This document shows positions 52,943 to 62,257 of a stretch of DNA of 64,000 nt, piece by piece. Source of the DNA: Streptantibioticus ferralitis (lineage in GTDB: Bacteria > Actinomycetota > Actinomycetes > Streptomycetales > Streptomycetaceae); contig NZ_JARHTQ010000026.1 of assembly GCF_029223525.1 (NCBI RefSeq), forward strand, positions 1 to 64,000, read 5' to 3'. Positions within the stretch are counted from its first letter, which is position 1. Each line of letters begins with the position of its first letter. The notes beneath the pieces were generated by a model. That model was not told the DNA's origin. It worked only from the letters and a program-made list of their open reading frames with translations, and made no database searches. Both the position numbers and the translations under genes were made by a program.

Positions 52943-54370
52943 CTACCGCCGGTGCCGCTGCCCGGGTTCCTGGTGGGGCGGGGTCTGCCGGGCCCCGGGC
53001 AGAGTGGGCTTGGGCAGATGGGCCACCTCCCACTGCGCCTCGGCGAGCTGCTCCGCCGTGTTCGTGGGCAGGCCCGGCGGCCGCTTCGCGGTGTGGTCGA
53101 AGCCGAAGGCGGAGGTCAGATCGCCGAACGTACGGCGCCGCCACCGGCTGATGTTGGGCTCCCGCACGCCGGTGAAGCGCTCAAGGAACTGCAGTACGGA
53201 GGTGTGGTCGAACGCCTCACCCGCAGCCCAACCGCCCACCGTCCAGGGCGAGATGATCATGCACGGCACGCGGAAGCCGCCGCCGATCGGCAGGCCGTGG
53301 ATGAACTCGTCCGGCGTCCCCGGGTTCGGGGTGGGCGGCGGCACGTGGTCGAACAGGCCGTCGTTCTCGTCGTAGTTGAGGATGAAGGCGGTCTTCGCCC
53401 ACACCTTGGGGTTCGAGGCGATCGCCTCGATCTTGGCGGCGACGAAGTCGGCGCCCGCGGCGGGCAGATAGTCCGGGTGCTCCGACTGGTAGCTGGTCGG
53501 AATGATCCAGGAGACCGCGGGCAGCCGGTCGCGCCGGGCGTCCTCCTCGAAGGCGCCCGCGGCCCGGAACCGCAGGCCCCGCTCGTAGAGCGGGTTGCCG
53601 GGCTTGGCGTTCTGGAAGGTCTGGAAGTTCTCCAGCATGTTGCAGCCGTAGTTGTCCAGCTCCTGGTACACCTGCCAGCTGATCCCGGCGGTCTCCAGCC
53701 GCTCGGCGTAGGTGGTCCAGCGGTACGGCGTCGGTGCGTCGTTGGAGATGATCGGGCCGCCGTGGGTGCCGTTCGGGTCGTTGGTGCCCGTCATCCAGAA
53801 CAGCCGGTTGGGCCAGGTGGGTCCGAAGACCGAGCAGAAGTAGTTGTCGCAGACGGTGAAGGTCTCGGCCAGCGCGAACTGGAACGGGATGTCCTCGCGC
53901 GTGTGGTAGCCCATGACGTACGGGCCGTTGACGCCGTCGGCCGCCCGGTGCGCGGGCAGCCATCTGTCCATCCGGCCGTTGTTCCACGCCTGGTGCTGCA
54001 CCTCCCAGGCGTGACTGGTGGACGGGATGGCCTGGGCGCTGCTCTTGTGGGTGTCCAGGTGGAAGGGGAGCAGATAGCCGTCGGGGTTCTTCGCGTCCGG
54101 CTGGTAGAAGACCGAACGGCCGGTGCTCAGCCGCAGCGCGTCGGGGTCGGCGAACCCCCGTACGCCCTTGAGGGTGCCGAAGTAGTGGTCGAAGGACCGG
54201 TTTTCCTGCATCAGCAGGACGACATGTTCGATGTCCGCCAGCGATCCGTGCCGGGCCGGTCCGGCCGCGACCGCCTGCTGAACGCTCGGCGGTAGTAGTG
54301 ACAGCGCCGCGGCGCCGCCGAGCGCGCCCGCCGCCGAGCCGAGGAGTCTGCGTCGGGTGATGTCGGGCAT
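52943..54370 (-). CDS. Secreted phosphoesterase/phospholipase C family protein
   Basis: A 475-residue Tat-exported enzyme. The signal contains ITRRRLLGSAAGALGGAAA. The phosphoesterase domain begins at IEHVVLLMQENRSFDHYFGT, the nucleophile/metal region of bacterial non-hemolytic phospholipase C and AcpA-type acid phosphatases, and includes PTWPNRLFWMTGTNDP and FILNYDENDGLFDHVPPP with metal-binding residues. It lacks the C-terminal DUF756 repeats of phosphocholine-specific enzymes, so the substrate (phospholipid or phosphate monoester) is open. A Pro/Arg-rich tail ends the protein. ATG start at 54370. Confidence 0.9.
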   Translation of the reverse strand: MPDITRRRLLGSAAGALGGAAALSLLPPSVQQAVAAGPARHGSLADIEHVVLLMQENRSFDHYFGTLKGVRGFADPDALRLSTGRSVFYQPDAKNPDGYLLPFHLDTHKSSAQAIPSTSHAWEVQHQAWNNGRMDRWLPAHRAADGVNGPYVMGYHTREDIPFQFALAETFTVCDNYFCSVFGPTWPNRLFWMTGTNDPNGTHGGPIISNDAPTPYRWTTYAERLETAGISWQVYQELDNYGCNMLENFQTFQNAKPGNPLYERGLRFRAAGAFEEDARRDRLPAVSWIIPTSYQSEHPDYLPAAGADFVAAKIEAIASNPKVWAKTAFILNYDENDGLFDHVPPPTPNPGTPDEFIHGLPIGGGFRVPCMIISPWTVGGWAAGEAFDHTSVLQFLERFTGVREPNISRWRRRTFGDLTSAFGFDHTAKRPPGLPTNTAEQLAEAQWEVAHLPKPTLPGARQTPPHQEPGQRHRR

Positions 54371-54592
54371 GGATATCCCTCTCCCTCGAATCGCGTACGC
54401 CCTCTCCGGGCCTTCGCCGACTCTCCTGCGCCGATCGGATCGGAGGGAGGAGTATTTGCGTTAACTATGCAGCAATTGACCGTGTACGGATGAGGCTTTG
54501 GGGATAGCTCGGCGTGTCGTGGACGTGCGTCATCGGCGGGCGGCGCGGCGGTTGGTGAGCCGACGTCAGAACGGAAGAGCGGCGGCCGTCCG

Positions 54593-55024
54593 TCAGGAGG
54601 CGGGTGCGGCGTCGTCAGGACCGGAACCGCCGCCGTGCTGCTTGCGGCGCAGCTCCTCCTCGCGGCGGCGCAGATCCGCCTCCCACTCCTTGAGCGTGGC
54701 CTCGTCCCGCTGGTTCGCCACGCTCAACGAGCGCAGGAACTCGGGGTTGTCGTCCGGTGCGACCCAGTGCGTCTGCTCCGCGGGCGCGGTCATCCCGTAG
54801 CCCCCGGCGCTCGTCGCCGGACCGGCGTGCCGCAAGCCCGCGCGCGGGCGCCCCGCGGCGAGCCAGGCGATCGGTCCGATCAGCACCTCGCCGAACAGCA
54901 GGATGATGAGCACCCACACCACCTTGGGCAGGTTGCGGACCTGCTGCTCGGGTGTGTTCAGGCAGTCGATGAACGCGTAGATCCACAGCGCGAGCACCAG
55001 CAGGAAGGGCAGATACCTGGTCAT
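54593..55024 (-). CDS. PLDc_N domain membrane protein
   Basis: A 143-residue protein with two membrane helices (about residues 4-20 and 38-58) in the phospholipase D N-terminal pattern: FLLVLALWIYAFIDCLNTPE and VVWVLIILLFGEVLIGPIAW. There is no phospholipase domain. A cytoplasmic tail with a short coiled-coil (EATLKEWEADLRRREEELRR) follows. Function unknown. ATG start at 55024. Divergent from mqnL, with about 175 bases between. Confidence 0.82.
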   Translation of the reverse strand: MTRYLPFLLVLALWIYAFIDCLNTPEQQVRNLPKVVWVLIILLFGEVLIGPIAWLAAGRPRAGLRHAGPATSAGGYGMTAPAEQTHWVAPDDNPEFLRSLSVANQRDEATLKEWEADLRRREEELRRKQHGGGSGPDDAAPAS

Positions 55025-55201
55025 GCCGACGCGGTCCCCCTGAGTACGGCGACGGGCCCCGGACGGCCCAGTGACGGACCAAGGGTAGACCGCGCGGCCA
55101 CGGGTCGCTCCGCCGCCGGCGCACACACCGGTGGGCGCGCTGAACGGCAAGGCGTGCGCCCGGCGACAAGCGGTGGCGACCGATGTCGGATACTGGAACG
55201 C

Positions 55202-56659
55202 ATGGCTTACGACGATCTTCGCTCGTTCCTGAGGGCGCTGGAGCGGGAAGGCGACCTCAAGCGCATCAAGGTCGAGGTCGACCCCCATCTGGAGGTCGGC
55301 GAGATCGTCGATCGGGTGAACAAGGCGGGAGGTCCCGCGCTGCTCTTCGAGAACGTGCGCGGCTCGGCCATGCCGCTGGCCATGAACGTCTTCGGCACCG
55401 ACCGGCGGCTGCTCAAGGCGCTCGGACTCAGGTCGTACGACGACATCAGCGACAAGATCGCGGGCCTGCTCAAGCCCGAGCTGCCGCACGGTTTCACCGG
55501 TGTGCGCGAGGCCTTCGGAAAGCTCGCCGGGATGACCCACGTACCGCCGAAGAAGGTCAAGCCGGGCGACGCGCCGGTGCAGGAGGTCGTCCTCACCGGC
55601 GATGACGTCGACCTGGAGCGGCTGCCCGCGCTGTTCACCTGGCCGCAGGACGGCGGCTCCTTCTTCAACCTCGGCCTGACGCACACCAAGGACCCGGAGA
55701 CGGGCGTACGGAACCTCGGCCTCTACCGGTTGCAGCGGCATGACGCGCGGACGATCGGCATGCACTGGCAGATCCACAAGGACAGCCGCAACCACTACCA
55801 GGTCGCGCAGCGGCGCGGCGAGCGGCTGCCGGTCGCCATCGCGTTCGGCTGTCCGCCCGCCGTGACGTACGCGGCCACGGCGCCGCTGCCCGGTGACATC
55901 GACGAGTACCTCTTCGCGGGCTTCGTCCAGGGCAAGCGGGTGGAGATGGTCGACTGCAAGACGGTCCCGCTGCAGGTTCCGGCCGCCGCCGAAGTGGTCC
56001 TGGAAGGCTGGCTGGAGCCCGGAAAGACGCTGCCCGAGGGGCCGTTCGGCGACCACACCGGCTTCTACACCCCGCAGGAGCCGTTTCCGGCGCTGACCAT
56101 CGACTGTGTGACGATGCGTCGGCGGCCGCTGCTCCAGTCGATCGTCGTGGGCCGCCCGCCGACCGAGGACGGTCCGCTGGGCAAGGCCACCGAACGCTTC
56201 TTCCTGCCCCTGCTCAAGGTCATCATCCCGGACATCGTCGACTACGACCTGCCCGAGGCGGGCGGCTTCCACAACTGCGCGATCGTCTCGATCGACAAGA
56301 AGTACCCCAAGCACGCGCAGAAGGTGATGCACGCCATCTGGGGGGCGCACATGATGTCGCTCACCAAGCTGATCATCGTGGTCGACGCGGACTGCGATGT
56401 GCACGACTACCACGAGGTCGCCTGGCGGGCGTTCGGCAACACCGACTACGCCCGCGACCTGACCGTGGTCGAGGGGCCGGTCGACCACCTCGACCACGCC
56501 TCCTACCAGCAGTTCTGGGGTGGCAAGGCGGGGATCGACGCGACCCGGAAGCTGCCCGAGGAGGGCTACACCCGCGACGGTGGCTGGCCCGAGATGGTCG
56601 TCTCCGACCCGGAGACATCCGATCGGGTGACGAGGCGATGGAAGGAGTACGGGCTGTGA
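55202..56659 (+). CDS. mqnL: UbiD-like decarboxylase of the futalosine menaquinone pathway
   Basis: A 485-residue UbiD-family decarboxylase (MAYDDLRSFLRALEREGDLK; ELPHGFTGVREAFGKLAGMT; LPEGPFGDHTGFYTPQEPFP with acidic prenylated-FMN site residues; IWGAHMMSLTKLIIVVDADC). In S. coelicolor, the UbiD, UbiA and UbiX homologues beside mqnE (SCO4490-4492) act in late menaquinone synthesis, decarboxylating prenylated dihydroxynaphthoate. The same neighbours occur here (mqnP, mqnM, mqnE). ATG start at 55202. Its 3' end carries a sequence that is duplicated before mqnP. Confidence 0.93.
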   Translation: MAYDDLRSFLRALEREGDLKRIKVEVDPHLEVGEIVDRVNKAGGPALLFENVRGSAMPLAMNVFGTDRRLLKALGLRSYDDISDKIAGLLKPELPHGFTGVREAFGKLAGMTHVPPKKVKPGDAPVQEVVLTGDDVDLERLPALFTWPQDGGSFFNLGLTHTKDPETGVRNLGLYRLQRHDARTIGMHWQIHKDSRNHYQVAQRRGERLPVAIAFGCPPAVTYAATAPLPGDIDEYLFAGFVQGKRVEMVDCKTVPLQVPAAAEVVLEGWLEPGKTLPEGPFGDHTGFYTPQEPFPALTIDCVTMRRRPLLQSIVVGRPPTEDGPLGKATERFFLPLLKVIIPDIVDYDLPEAGGFHNCAIVSIDKKYPKHAQKVMHAIWGAHMMSLTKLIIVVDADCDVHDYHEVAWRAFGNTDYARDLTVVEGPVDHLDHASYQQFWGGKAGIDATRKLPEEGYTRDGGWPEMVVSDPETSDRVTRRWKEYGL

Positions 56660-56741
56660 GCCAGAAGTCCACGATGGAGCCGCGGAAGGCGGGGACTCGG
56701 CCCCGCACCCGCGGGGATGACCCGGAGTACGGGCTGTGAGC
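56644..56741 (+). repeat. 18-bp direct repeat duplicating the mqnL-mqnP junction
   Basis: GGAGTACGGGCTGTGAGC occurs at 56644-56661 (end of mqnL) and again at 56724-56741 (mqnP ribosome-binding site and start). Between them a 22-codon frame (56674-56739) starts at ATG and ends in the same PEYGL-stop as mqnL, overlapping the mqnP GTG. Confidence 0.85.
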
Positions 56742-57659
56742 GTTGAGTCGGCAACCTCGGATCTGCTCGGACCTGAGCCCGCGCCCCCCGGCAAGGTCAA
56801 GGCCTTCCTACGGCTGGTGATGATCGAGCACTCGGTCTTCGCCCTCCCCTTCGCCTACATCGCCGCGCTCACCGCCATGCAGGCGCAGTCGGCTTCCATC
56901 CACTGGTGGCAGCTGTTCCTGGTCACCGTCGCGATGGTGGGCATGCGCACCTTCGCGATGGCCTGCAACCGGATCATCGACCGCGAGATCGACGCCCGTA
57001 ACCCGCGCACGGCCAGCCGTGAACTGGTCACCGGCGCGGTCTCGGTGCGCTCCGCGTGGACCGGTGCGCTGGTCGCCCTGGTGGTCTTCCTGGGCGCCGC
57101 GGCGTCGCTCAACAGGCTGTGCCTGTACCTCGCACCGCTCGCCGTCGTGCCGATGGTCGTCTATCCCTACGGGAAGCGGTTCACCAACTTCCCGCACGCG
57201 ATCCTCGGCCTCGCGCAGGCGATCGGTCCGGTCGGCGCATGGCTGGCGGTCACCGGCAGCTGGTCCTGGGACGCGGTGATCCTCGGCCTGGCCGTGGGCG
57301 TGTGGATCGGCGGCTTCGACCTGATCTTCGGCTGCCAGGACGTGGCGGCGGACCGCGCCCATGGCGTGAAGTCCGTCCCGGCCCGGTTCGGCATCGCCGG
57401 TGCGCTGTACGGCGCCCGCGCCTGCCATGTGGTGACCACCGCGCTGCTCGCCTGGTACGGGATCGCCTCCGGCGCCGGTGCCTTCTGGTGGATCGGCCTG
57501 CTGATCGTCGCGGTCGCGTTCCTCTACGAGCACTCGATCGTCAGGCCGGACGACCTGTCCAGGCTGAACCGGGCGTTCTTCACGGTCAACGGCTTCATCG
57601 GCATCGCGCTGTTCTTCTGCGCGCTGCTCGACCTGCTGACCCGCGGGCTGGGCGTCTGA
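56736..57659 (+). CDS. mqnP: UbiA-like prenyltransferase of menaquinone synthesis
   Basis: A 307-residue membrane prenyltransferase with about eight helices. The two Asp-rich motifs are ACNRIIDREIDARNPRTASR and FGCQDVAADRAHGVKSVPAR, which bind the prenyl diphosphate through Mg2+. It attaches the polyprenyl chain to the dihydroxynaphthoate ring precursor. GTG start at 56736, with GGAG eight bases upstream in the second copy of the junction repeat. It lies between mqnL and mqnM. Confidence 0.92.
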   Translation: MSVESATSDLLGPEPAPPGKVKAFLRLVMIEHSVFALPFAYIAALTAMQAQSASIHWWQLFLVTVAMVGMRTFAMACNRIIDREIDARNPRTASRELVTGAVSVRSAWTGALVALVVFLGAAASLNRLCLYLAPLAVVPMVVYPYGKRFTNFPHAILGLAQAIGPVGAWLAVTGSWSWDAVILGLAVGVWIGGFDLIFGCQDVAADRAHGVKSVPARFGIAGALYGARACHVVTTALLAWYGIASGAGAFWWIGLLIVAVAFLYEHSIVRPDDLSRLNRAFFTVNGFIGIALFFCALLDLLTRGLGV

Positions 57660-57698
57660 CGCCACGTCACCGGGGCGGGCGCGGACGGTGCGGCGGGC

Positions 57699-58307
57699 TC
57701 AGGGTATGAGCTCGCCGGCCCGGCGCTCGCGGAACAGGAACGCCGCGAGCACACCGCCCACCAGGCCGAACAGATGGCCCTGCCAGGACACGCCGGCCGC
57801 GTTCGGCAGCACGCCCCACAGGATCGAGCCGTAGAGCACGGCGACCACCACGCCGAGCGCTATGTCCAGCGGACGGCGGTCGACGAAACCGCGGACCACC
57901 AGATAGGCGAACAGCCCGAAGATCAGGCCGGAGGCCCCCGCCGTATTGGTGCCGGACGGCGCCACGAACCACACGCCCAGGCCGCTGACGACGATGATCA
58001 GCAGGGAGATGGCGAGGAAGCGGCCTATCCCGCGCAGCGCGGCGAGGAAGCCGAGGACCAGCAGCGGCAGGCTGTTCGCCGCGACATGGCCGAAGCCGAA
58101 GTGGACGAAGGCCGCCGGGATGATGTCGATCAGGCCCCGGGCCTGCCGCGGCACGATCCCGAAGTGGTCCAGCGAGCCGTGCGACACCGCGTCCACGGCC
58201 TCCAGCACCCACAGCAGCGCCACCCAGCCCGCCATGAGCGCGCCCGCCGCGACCACGTTCGTCAGGCCACCGCCGCGTCCGCGCAGAGTCTTCGCATACG
58301 CCACCAT
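57699..58307 (-). CDS. Rhomboid-family intramembrane serine protease
   Basis: A 202-residue protein with six predicted membrane helices. The catalytic Ser lies in NTAGASGLIFGLFAYLV (the GASG motif) and the catalytic His in VSWQGHLFGLVGG; FGFGHVAANSLPLLVLG matches the conserved His/Asn of the second helix. It cleaves membrane-anchored proteins within the bilayer. ATG start at 58307. It interrupts the menaquinone gene run on the opposite strand, convergent with mqnP and divergent from mqnM. Confidence 0.92.
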   Translation of the reverse strand: MVAYAKTLRGRGGGLTNVVAAGALMAGWVALLWVLEAVDAVSHGSLDHFGIVPRQARGLIDIIPAAFVHFGFGHVAANSLPLLVLGFLAALRGIGRFLAISLLIIVVSGLGVWFVAPSGTNTAGASGLIFGLFAYLVVRGFVDRRPLDIALGVVVAVLYGSILWGVLPNAAGVSWQGHLFGLVGGVLAAFLFRERRAGELIP

Positions 58308-58498
58308 TCGCTGCCCCCTCGATCCCCACCGGTCCCAGGCCGGTCCTCGTGCTCCCGGGCTGTTCCCGGATCAGTCCCCGGTCGGGAGATGTGCTTCCAC
58401 GGTAGACAACGGGTCTGACATCCGCCCCGGTTCCGTACTCCCCGGGTTCTGCGGGCATCCGGGCCGATCGGGCCCGTCAGGCCGGATAGGCTCCCGGT

Positions 58499-59197
58499 GT
58501 GGAGCCGCGACAGACGCCATCAACACCGGACGACCGGCGACGTCCCTGGATGGTCGGAGTCTCCGGGGCGTCCGGCACCCCGTTCGCGGCCGCGGTCGTC
58601 CGGGCGCTGCTGTACGCCGGGGAGGCCGTCGACCTGGTGGTCAGCCGGGCCGCCCGGCTGACAGTGCTGGACGAGACCGGTCACCCCTTCCGGGACGCCC
58701 ACTGGCAGGAGGACCTGACGCGCCTGCTGGCGCGCGGCGCCGACGGCACGCCGGACGCGTACGACGTCGATCTCAGCGGGGTCCGCTGCTGGCCGGCCGG
58801 GGACCTGGCGGCCGGGCCGTCCTCCGGTTCGTACCCGGCGAAGGGGATGCTGATCGTTCCGGCGAGCACGGCGTGTGTGGCCGGAGTGGCGCTGGGGCTG
58901 TCGAAGGACCTGCTGCAGCGTGCGGCGAGCGTGACGCTCAAGGAGCGGCGACCGTTGGTGGTCGTGGTGCGCGAGACCCCGCTCAGCGGCCCGACGCTCA
59001 GGCAACTCGTCGCCCTCGACGAGGCGGGCGCCGTGGTGCTGCCCGCCGCGCCCGCCTTCTACGCGGGCGCCGTCAGCGCCCAGGACCTGGTCGACTTCGT
59101 GGCGGGGCGGACGCTGGACGCGGTCGGCGTCCAGCACAAGCTGTACCGCAGGTGGGCGGGTGACCTCGGCGGCGGTCGGGCGGAAGCCGGGTCCTGA
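58499..59197 (+). CDS. mqnM: UbiX-like flavin prenyltransferase
   Basis: A 232-residue protein of the UbiX/Pad1 family. The FMN-binding VGVSGASGTPFAAAVVRALL and later VPASTACVAGVALGLSKDLL and RRPLVVVVRETPLSGPTLRQ match the family. UbiX makes prenylated FMN, the cofactor that the UbiD partner (mqnL here) needs. GTG start at 58499. The C-terminus ends in a Gly/Arg-rich tail. Confidence 0.92.
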   Translation: MEPRQTPSTPDDRRRPWMVGVSGASGTPFAAAVVRALLYAGEAVDLVVSRAARLTVLDETGHPFRDAHWQEDLTRLLARGADGTPDAYDVDLSGVRCWPAGDLAAGPSSGSYPAKGMLIVPASTACVAGVALGLSKDLLQRAASVTLKERRPLVVVVRETPLSGPTLRQLVALDEAGAVVLPAAPAFYAGAVSAQDLVDFVAGRTLDAVGVQHKLYRRWAGDLGGGRAEAGS

Positions 59198-59276
59198 CGG
59201 CGGGTTCTCGACGCCGCGTGCCTTAGATTCAATCCGTAAGCGCGGGATCAAAGTAGGAATGGAAGGCTCCAGGTAC

Positions 59277-59732
59277 ATGGACGCGGTGGACAGGCAGCTC
59301 ATCCAGGCCCTGCGTGAGAACGGCAGGGCGTCCTATGCCGAGCTGGGCAGGCTTGTCGGCCTCTCCGGCCCCAGCGTCACCGACCGCATCAACCGCCTTG
59401 AGCAGGCCGGGGTCATCACCGGTTACCGAGCTACCGTGGCCCCCGCCGCACTGGGGCTCGGCGCCACCGCGCTGGTCGGCATCCAGCTCAGCGACGCCGC
59501 CGACCACGAGGACGTGGCGCGCCGGATGCAGGACCTGGACGAGATCGAGGACTGCTGGTTCATCGCGGGTGACGACTCGTTCATGCTCAAGGTCCGGGTG
59601 CCCGACGTCGACGGTCTGGAGCACACCATCCGGCGGCTGTCCGGCATCAGGGGCGTGGCCCGTACCCGTACCACCGTCGTGCTGTCCACGAAGTGGGAGA
59701 ACCGGGTCGGCGAGCTGCCCGACGACGTCTGA
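59277..59732 (+). CDS. Lrp/AsnC-family transcriptional regulator
   Basis: A 151-residue regulator. The N-terminal HTH is MDAVDRQLIQALRENGRASY followed by ELGRLVGLSGPSVTDRINRL. The C-terminal RAM ligand domain begins near ALGATALVGIQLSDAAD. Members sense amino acids or related metabolites as octamers. The ATG at 59277 is preferred, with GGAAGG 10 bases upstream; an in-frame ATG at 59259 would overlap that site. It sits between mqnM and mqnE and may control the menaquinone genes, as its conserved position suggests. Confidence 0.92.
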   Translation: MDAVDRQLIQALRENGRASYAELGRLVGLSGPSVTDRINRLEQAGVITGYRATVAPAALGLGATALVGIQLSDAADHEDVARRMQDLDEIEDCWFIAGDDSFMLKVRVPDVDGLEHTIRRLSGIRGVARTRTTVVLSTKWENRVGELPDDV

Positions 59733-59801
59733 TCCAGGCCCTGTCAGCGCTGTCAGGGGCAGGGCGTAGTCTCGATCGGGTCTAGGTGAGAAGGAGGCGG
59801 C

Positions 59802-60965
59802 ATGGACGCTGGGCTCAAGCGTGAGCTGGAGGAGAAGGTCTACGCGGGAGAGCGGCTGACCCGCGAGGACGGGATCGCCCTCTACGAGTCCGACGACCTC
59901 GCCTGGCTCGGCGGTCTCGCACACCACGTGCGGACGCAGAAGAACGGCGACGTCGTCCACTTCAACGTCAACCGCCACCTGAACATGACGAACGTGTGCA
60001 CCGCGTCCTGTGCGTACTGCTCGTTCCAGCGCAAGCCGGGCGAGAAGGACGCGTACACGATGCGCATCGAGGAGGCGGTCCGGCTCGCCAAGTCGATGGA
60101 GGGCGAGAACCTCACGGAGCTGCACATCGTCAACGGCCTGCACCCGACGCTCCCTTGGCGCTACTACCCGCGCTCGCTGCGCGCGCTGAAGGAGGCGCTG
60201 CCGGAGGTCGGGCTGAAGGCCTTCACCGCCACCGAGATCCACCACTTCGAGACGATCTCCGGGCTCGACGCCTCCGAGATCCTCGACGAGTTGATCGACG
60301 CCGGACTCGAGTCGCTGACCGGCGGCGGCGCCGAGATCTTCGACTGGGAGGTCCGCCAGCACATCGTGGACCACCGCACGCACTGGGAGGACTGGTCCCG
60401 GATCCACCGCCTGGCGCACTCCAAGGGCCTGAAGACGCCGAGCACCATGCTCTACGGGCACATCGAGGAGCCGCGCCACCGCGTCGACCATGTGCTGCGG
60501 CTGCGTGAACTCCAGGACGAGACCGGCGGTTTCCAGGTCTTCATCCCGCTGCGCTACCAGCACGACTTCGTGGACATGAAGGACGGCAAGGTCCGCAACC
60601 GCCTTCAGGCGCGCACCACGATGGCCTCCGGCGCCGAGGCGCTGAAGACCTTCGCGGTCTCCCGGCTGCTGTTCGACAACGTGCCGCACGTCAAGGTGTT
60701 CTGGGTGATGCACGGTCTGGCCACCGCCCAACTCGCCCTGAACCACGGCGCGGACGACATGGACGGCTCGGTGGTCGAGTACAAGATCACGCATGACGCG
60801 GACGACTTCGGCACCCCGAACAAGCTGACCCGCGAGGACCTGCTGGACCTGATCCGCGACGCGGGCTTCCGCCCGGTCGAGCGCAACACCCGGTACGAGA
60901 TCATCCGCGAGTACCCGGGCCCGGACGCCGACCGCCGGGAGTCGCCGCAGCCCATGCGGGTGTGA
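59802..60965 (+). CDS. mqnE: Aminofutalosine synthase (radical SAM)
   Basis: A 387-residue radical SAM enzyme that joins the chorismate-derived enolpyruvyl benzoate to adenosine, forming aminofutalosine. The iron-sulfur motif is CTASCAYCSF (CxxxCxxC) in MTNVCTASCAYCSFQRKPGE; also visible are ELHIVNGLHPTLPWRYYPR and SLTGGGAEIFDWEV. ATG start at 59802 follows AAGGAGG. It is one of the futalosine-pathway genes clustered here; mqnA, B, C and D are not in the window. Confidence 0.95.
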   Translation: MDAGLKRELEEKVYAGERLTREDGIALYESDDLAWLGGLAHHVRTQKNGDVVHFNVNRHLNMTNVCTASCAYCSFQRKPGEKDAYTMRIEEAVRLAKSMEGENLTELHIVNGLHPTLPWRYYPRSLRALKEALPEVGLKAFTATEIHHFETISGLDASEILDELIDAGLESLTGGGAEIFDWEVRQHIVDHRTHWEDWSRIHRLAHSKGLKTPSTMLYGHIEEPRHRVDHVLRLRELQDETGGFQVFIPLRYQHDFVDMKDGKVRNRLQARTTMASGAEALKTFAVSRLLFDNVPHVKVFWVMHGLATAQLALNHGADDMDGSVVEYKITHDADDFGTPNKLTREDLLDLIRDAGFRPVERNTRYEIIREYPGPDADRRESPQPMRV

Positions 60966-61058
60966 CGCCGGCTACCTGAGCCCCCGGCTTGATCGTCTGG
61001 GAAGCGTGCTTCACTGGTGAGGTATGTACCTAACGGACGAGGAAAGAGTGGAAACGCC

Positions 61059-61373
61059 GTGAGCTGGAAGCCGAGCCCCATGCTCCGCTACACCGCGATG
61101 CGAGCTGGCCTGTTCGTGGCGAGCTTCGTCGTCATCTGGGCCCTCGTCTATGTGCGTATCCTCCCGGCCGGTCTCGGCAGCTCCAACCTGCTGTGGGTGC
61201 TGCTGCTGGCGCTGGTGATCTCCGGCGTGCTCAGCTACGTGCTGCTGCGCAACGCCCGTGAGTCGGCGTCCGTGCAGATCTCGGAGCGGGTGGACCGGAC
61301 CCGTCGGGCCTTCGACGCCAAGGCCGGGGACGAGGACGCCGCCGACGACGCCGTCCGCACCGCACAGAGCTGA
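61059..61373 (+). CDS. DUF4229 domain-containing membrane protein
   Basis: A 104-residue protein with two membrane helices (about residues 16-36 and 43-63) and a charged cytoplasmic tail: YTAMRAGLFVASFVVIWALV and LLWVLLLALVISGVLSYVLL. It matches DUF4229, a family found next to mqnE in streptomycetes, with unknown function. GTG start at 61059. It is followed by a strong terminator and is probably in the same unit as mqnE. Confidence 0.82.
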   Translation: MSWKPSPMLRYTAMRAGLFVASFVVIWALVYVRILPAGLGSSNLLWVLLLALVISGVLSYVLLRNARESASVQISERVDRTRRAFDAKAGDEDAADDAVRTAQS

Positions 61374-61418
61374 GCCCGCGGCCGCACACCCCCGCGTGAC
61401 AGCCGTCACGCACTTCGC

Positions 61419-61457
61419 AACGCCCCGCGGGGAATCGCCTTTCCCCTGCGGGGCGTT
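61419..61457. terminator. Terminator after the DUF4229 gene
   Basis: AACGCCCCGC pairs with GCGGGGCGTT, with an inner GGGGA/TCCCC stem. It starts 46 bases after the stop and is followed by GGTGTTCTTC. Confidence 0.75.
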
Positions 61458-61597
61458 GGTGTTCTTCGTCAGCGCCAACCCAAAGGGTCACTTTGGGTTC
61501 ATCACAGTGCGAGTGTCGGCATGACCGACATATCCTGGACGAGCCGCGGCAGGTGGCCGCCGCCGCGTGAACGCCGCTGGCGCCGTACCGTGTCGGG

Positions 61598-62197
61598 GTG
61601 ACCGACTTCACTGCGGCGACCCGCGCGACGTACGACACCATCGCGGCGGAGTACGCCCGCCAGTGGAGTACGCCCCCGGCGTGGGTGGCCGCCGAACTCG
61701 ACCGCCTGGCGGCGCTGCTTCCGGCCGGGTCCCGGATCGCGGACATCGGCTGCGGGCCCGGGCACCACACCCGGGCGCTGCGGGAACGCGGGTTCCGGGT
61801 CACCGGCTTCGACCTGTCCCGGCGGATGCTTGGCGCGGCCCGCGTGCCCGGTCTGGTCCAGGCCGATATGCGGGCGCTGCCGCTGGCGGCGCGGTCGCTC
61901 GGCGCGGTGTGGTGCGTGGCCGCGCTGCTGCACGTGCCCAGGCCCGAAGTGCCGCAGGTGCTGGGCGAGTTCGGGCGGGTACTGCGTCCGGGCGGTGAGT
62001 TGCTGCTGAGCGTCGCGGAGGGCGACGGCGAGGGCTGGGACGAGCGGGCCTACGGGGCGAGTCTGCGCCGCTGGTTCGTTCTGCACCGGTTCGAGGCGCT
62101 GGCCGCGCTGCTGGCCGAAGCGGGCTTCGGCATCGTCGGCCATGAGCGTGAGGCGACTCACCGGGACTGGCTGCGGATCCACGCCCGGCGCCGCTGA
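61598..62197 (+). CDS. Class I SAM-dependent methyltransferase
   Basis: A 199-residue methyltransferase. Motif I is IADIGCGPGHHTRALRERGF, the acidic strand-2 end is VTGFDLS, and VLRPGGELLLSV is motif III. The N-terminus (ATRATYDTIAAEYARQW) is typical of small-molecule methyltransferases. The substrate is unknown. GTG start at 61598. It is convergent with the SH3 protein gene, with a perfect hairpin between. Confidence 0.87.
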   Translation: MTDFTAATRATYDTIAAEYARQWSTPPAWVAAELDRLAALLPAGSRIADIGCGPGHHTRALRERGFRVTGFDLSRRMLGAARVPGLVQADMRALPLAARSLGAVWCVAALLHVPRPEVPQVLGEFGRVLRPGGELLLSVAEGDGEGWDERAYGASLRRWFVLHRFEALAALLAEAGFGIVGHEREATHRDWLRIHARRR

Positions 62198-62207
62198 GGG
62201 CAGACGG

Positions 62208-62238
62208 GTGCCCCTGCCGCGGGTCACGGCAGGGGCAC
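62208..62238. terminator. Bidirectional hairpin terminator
   Basis: GTGCCCCTGCCG pairs perfectly with CGGCAGGGGCAC across a 7-base loop, between convergent genes. Confidence 0.75.
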
Positions 62239-62257
62239 GCTGGTTACCGGAGACGCG

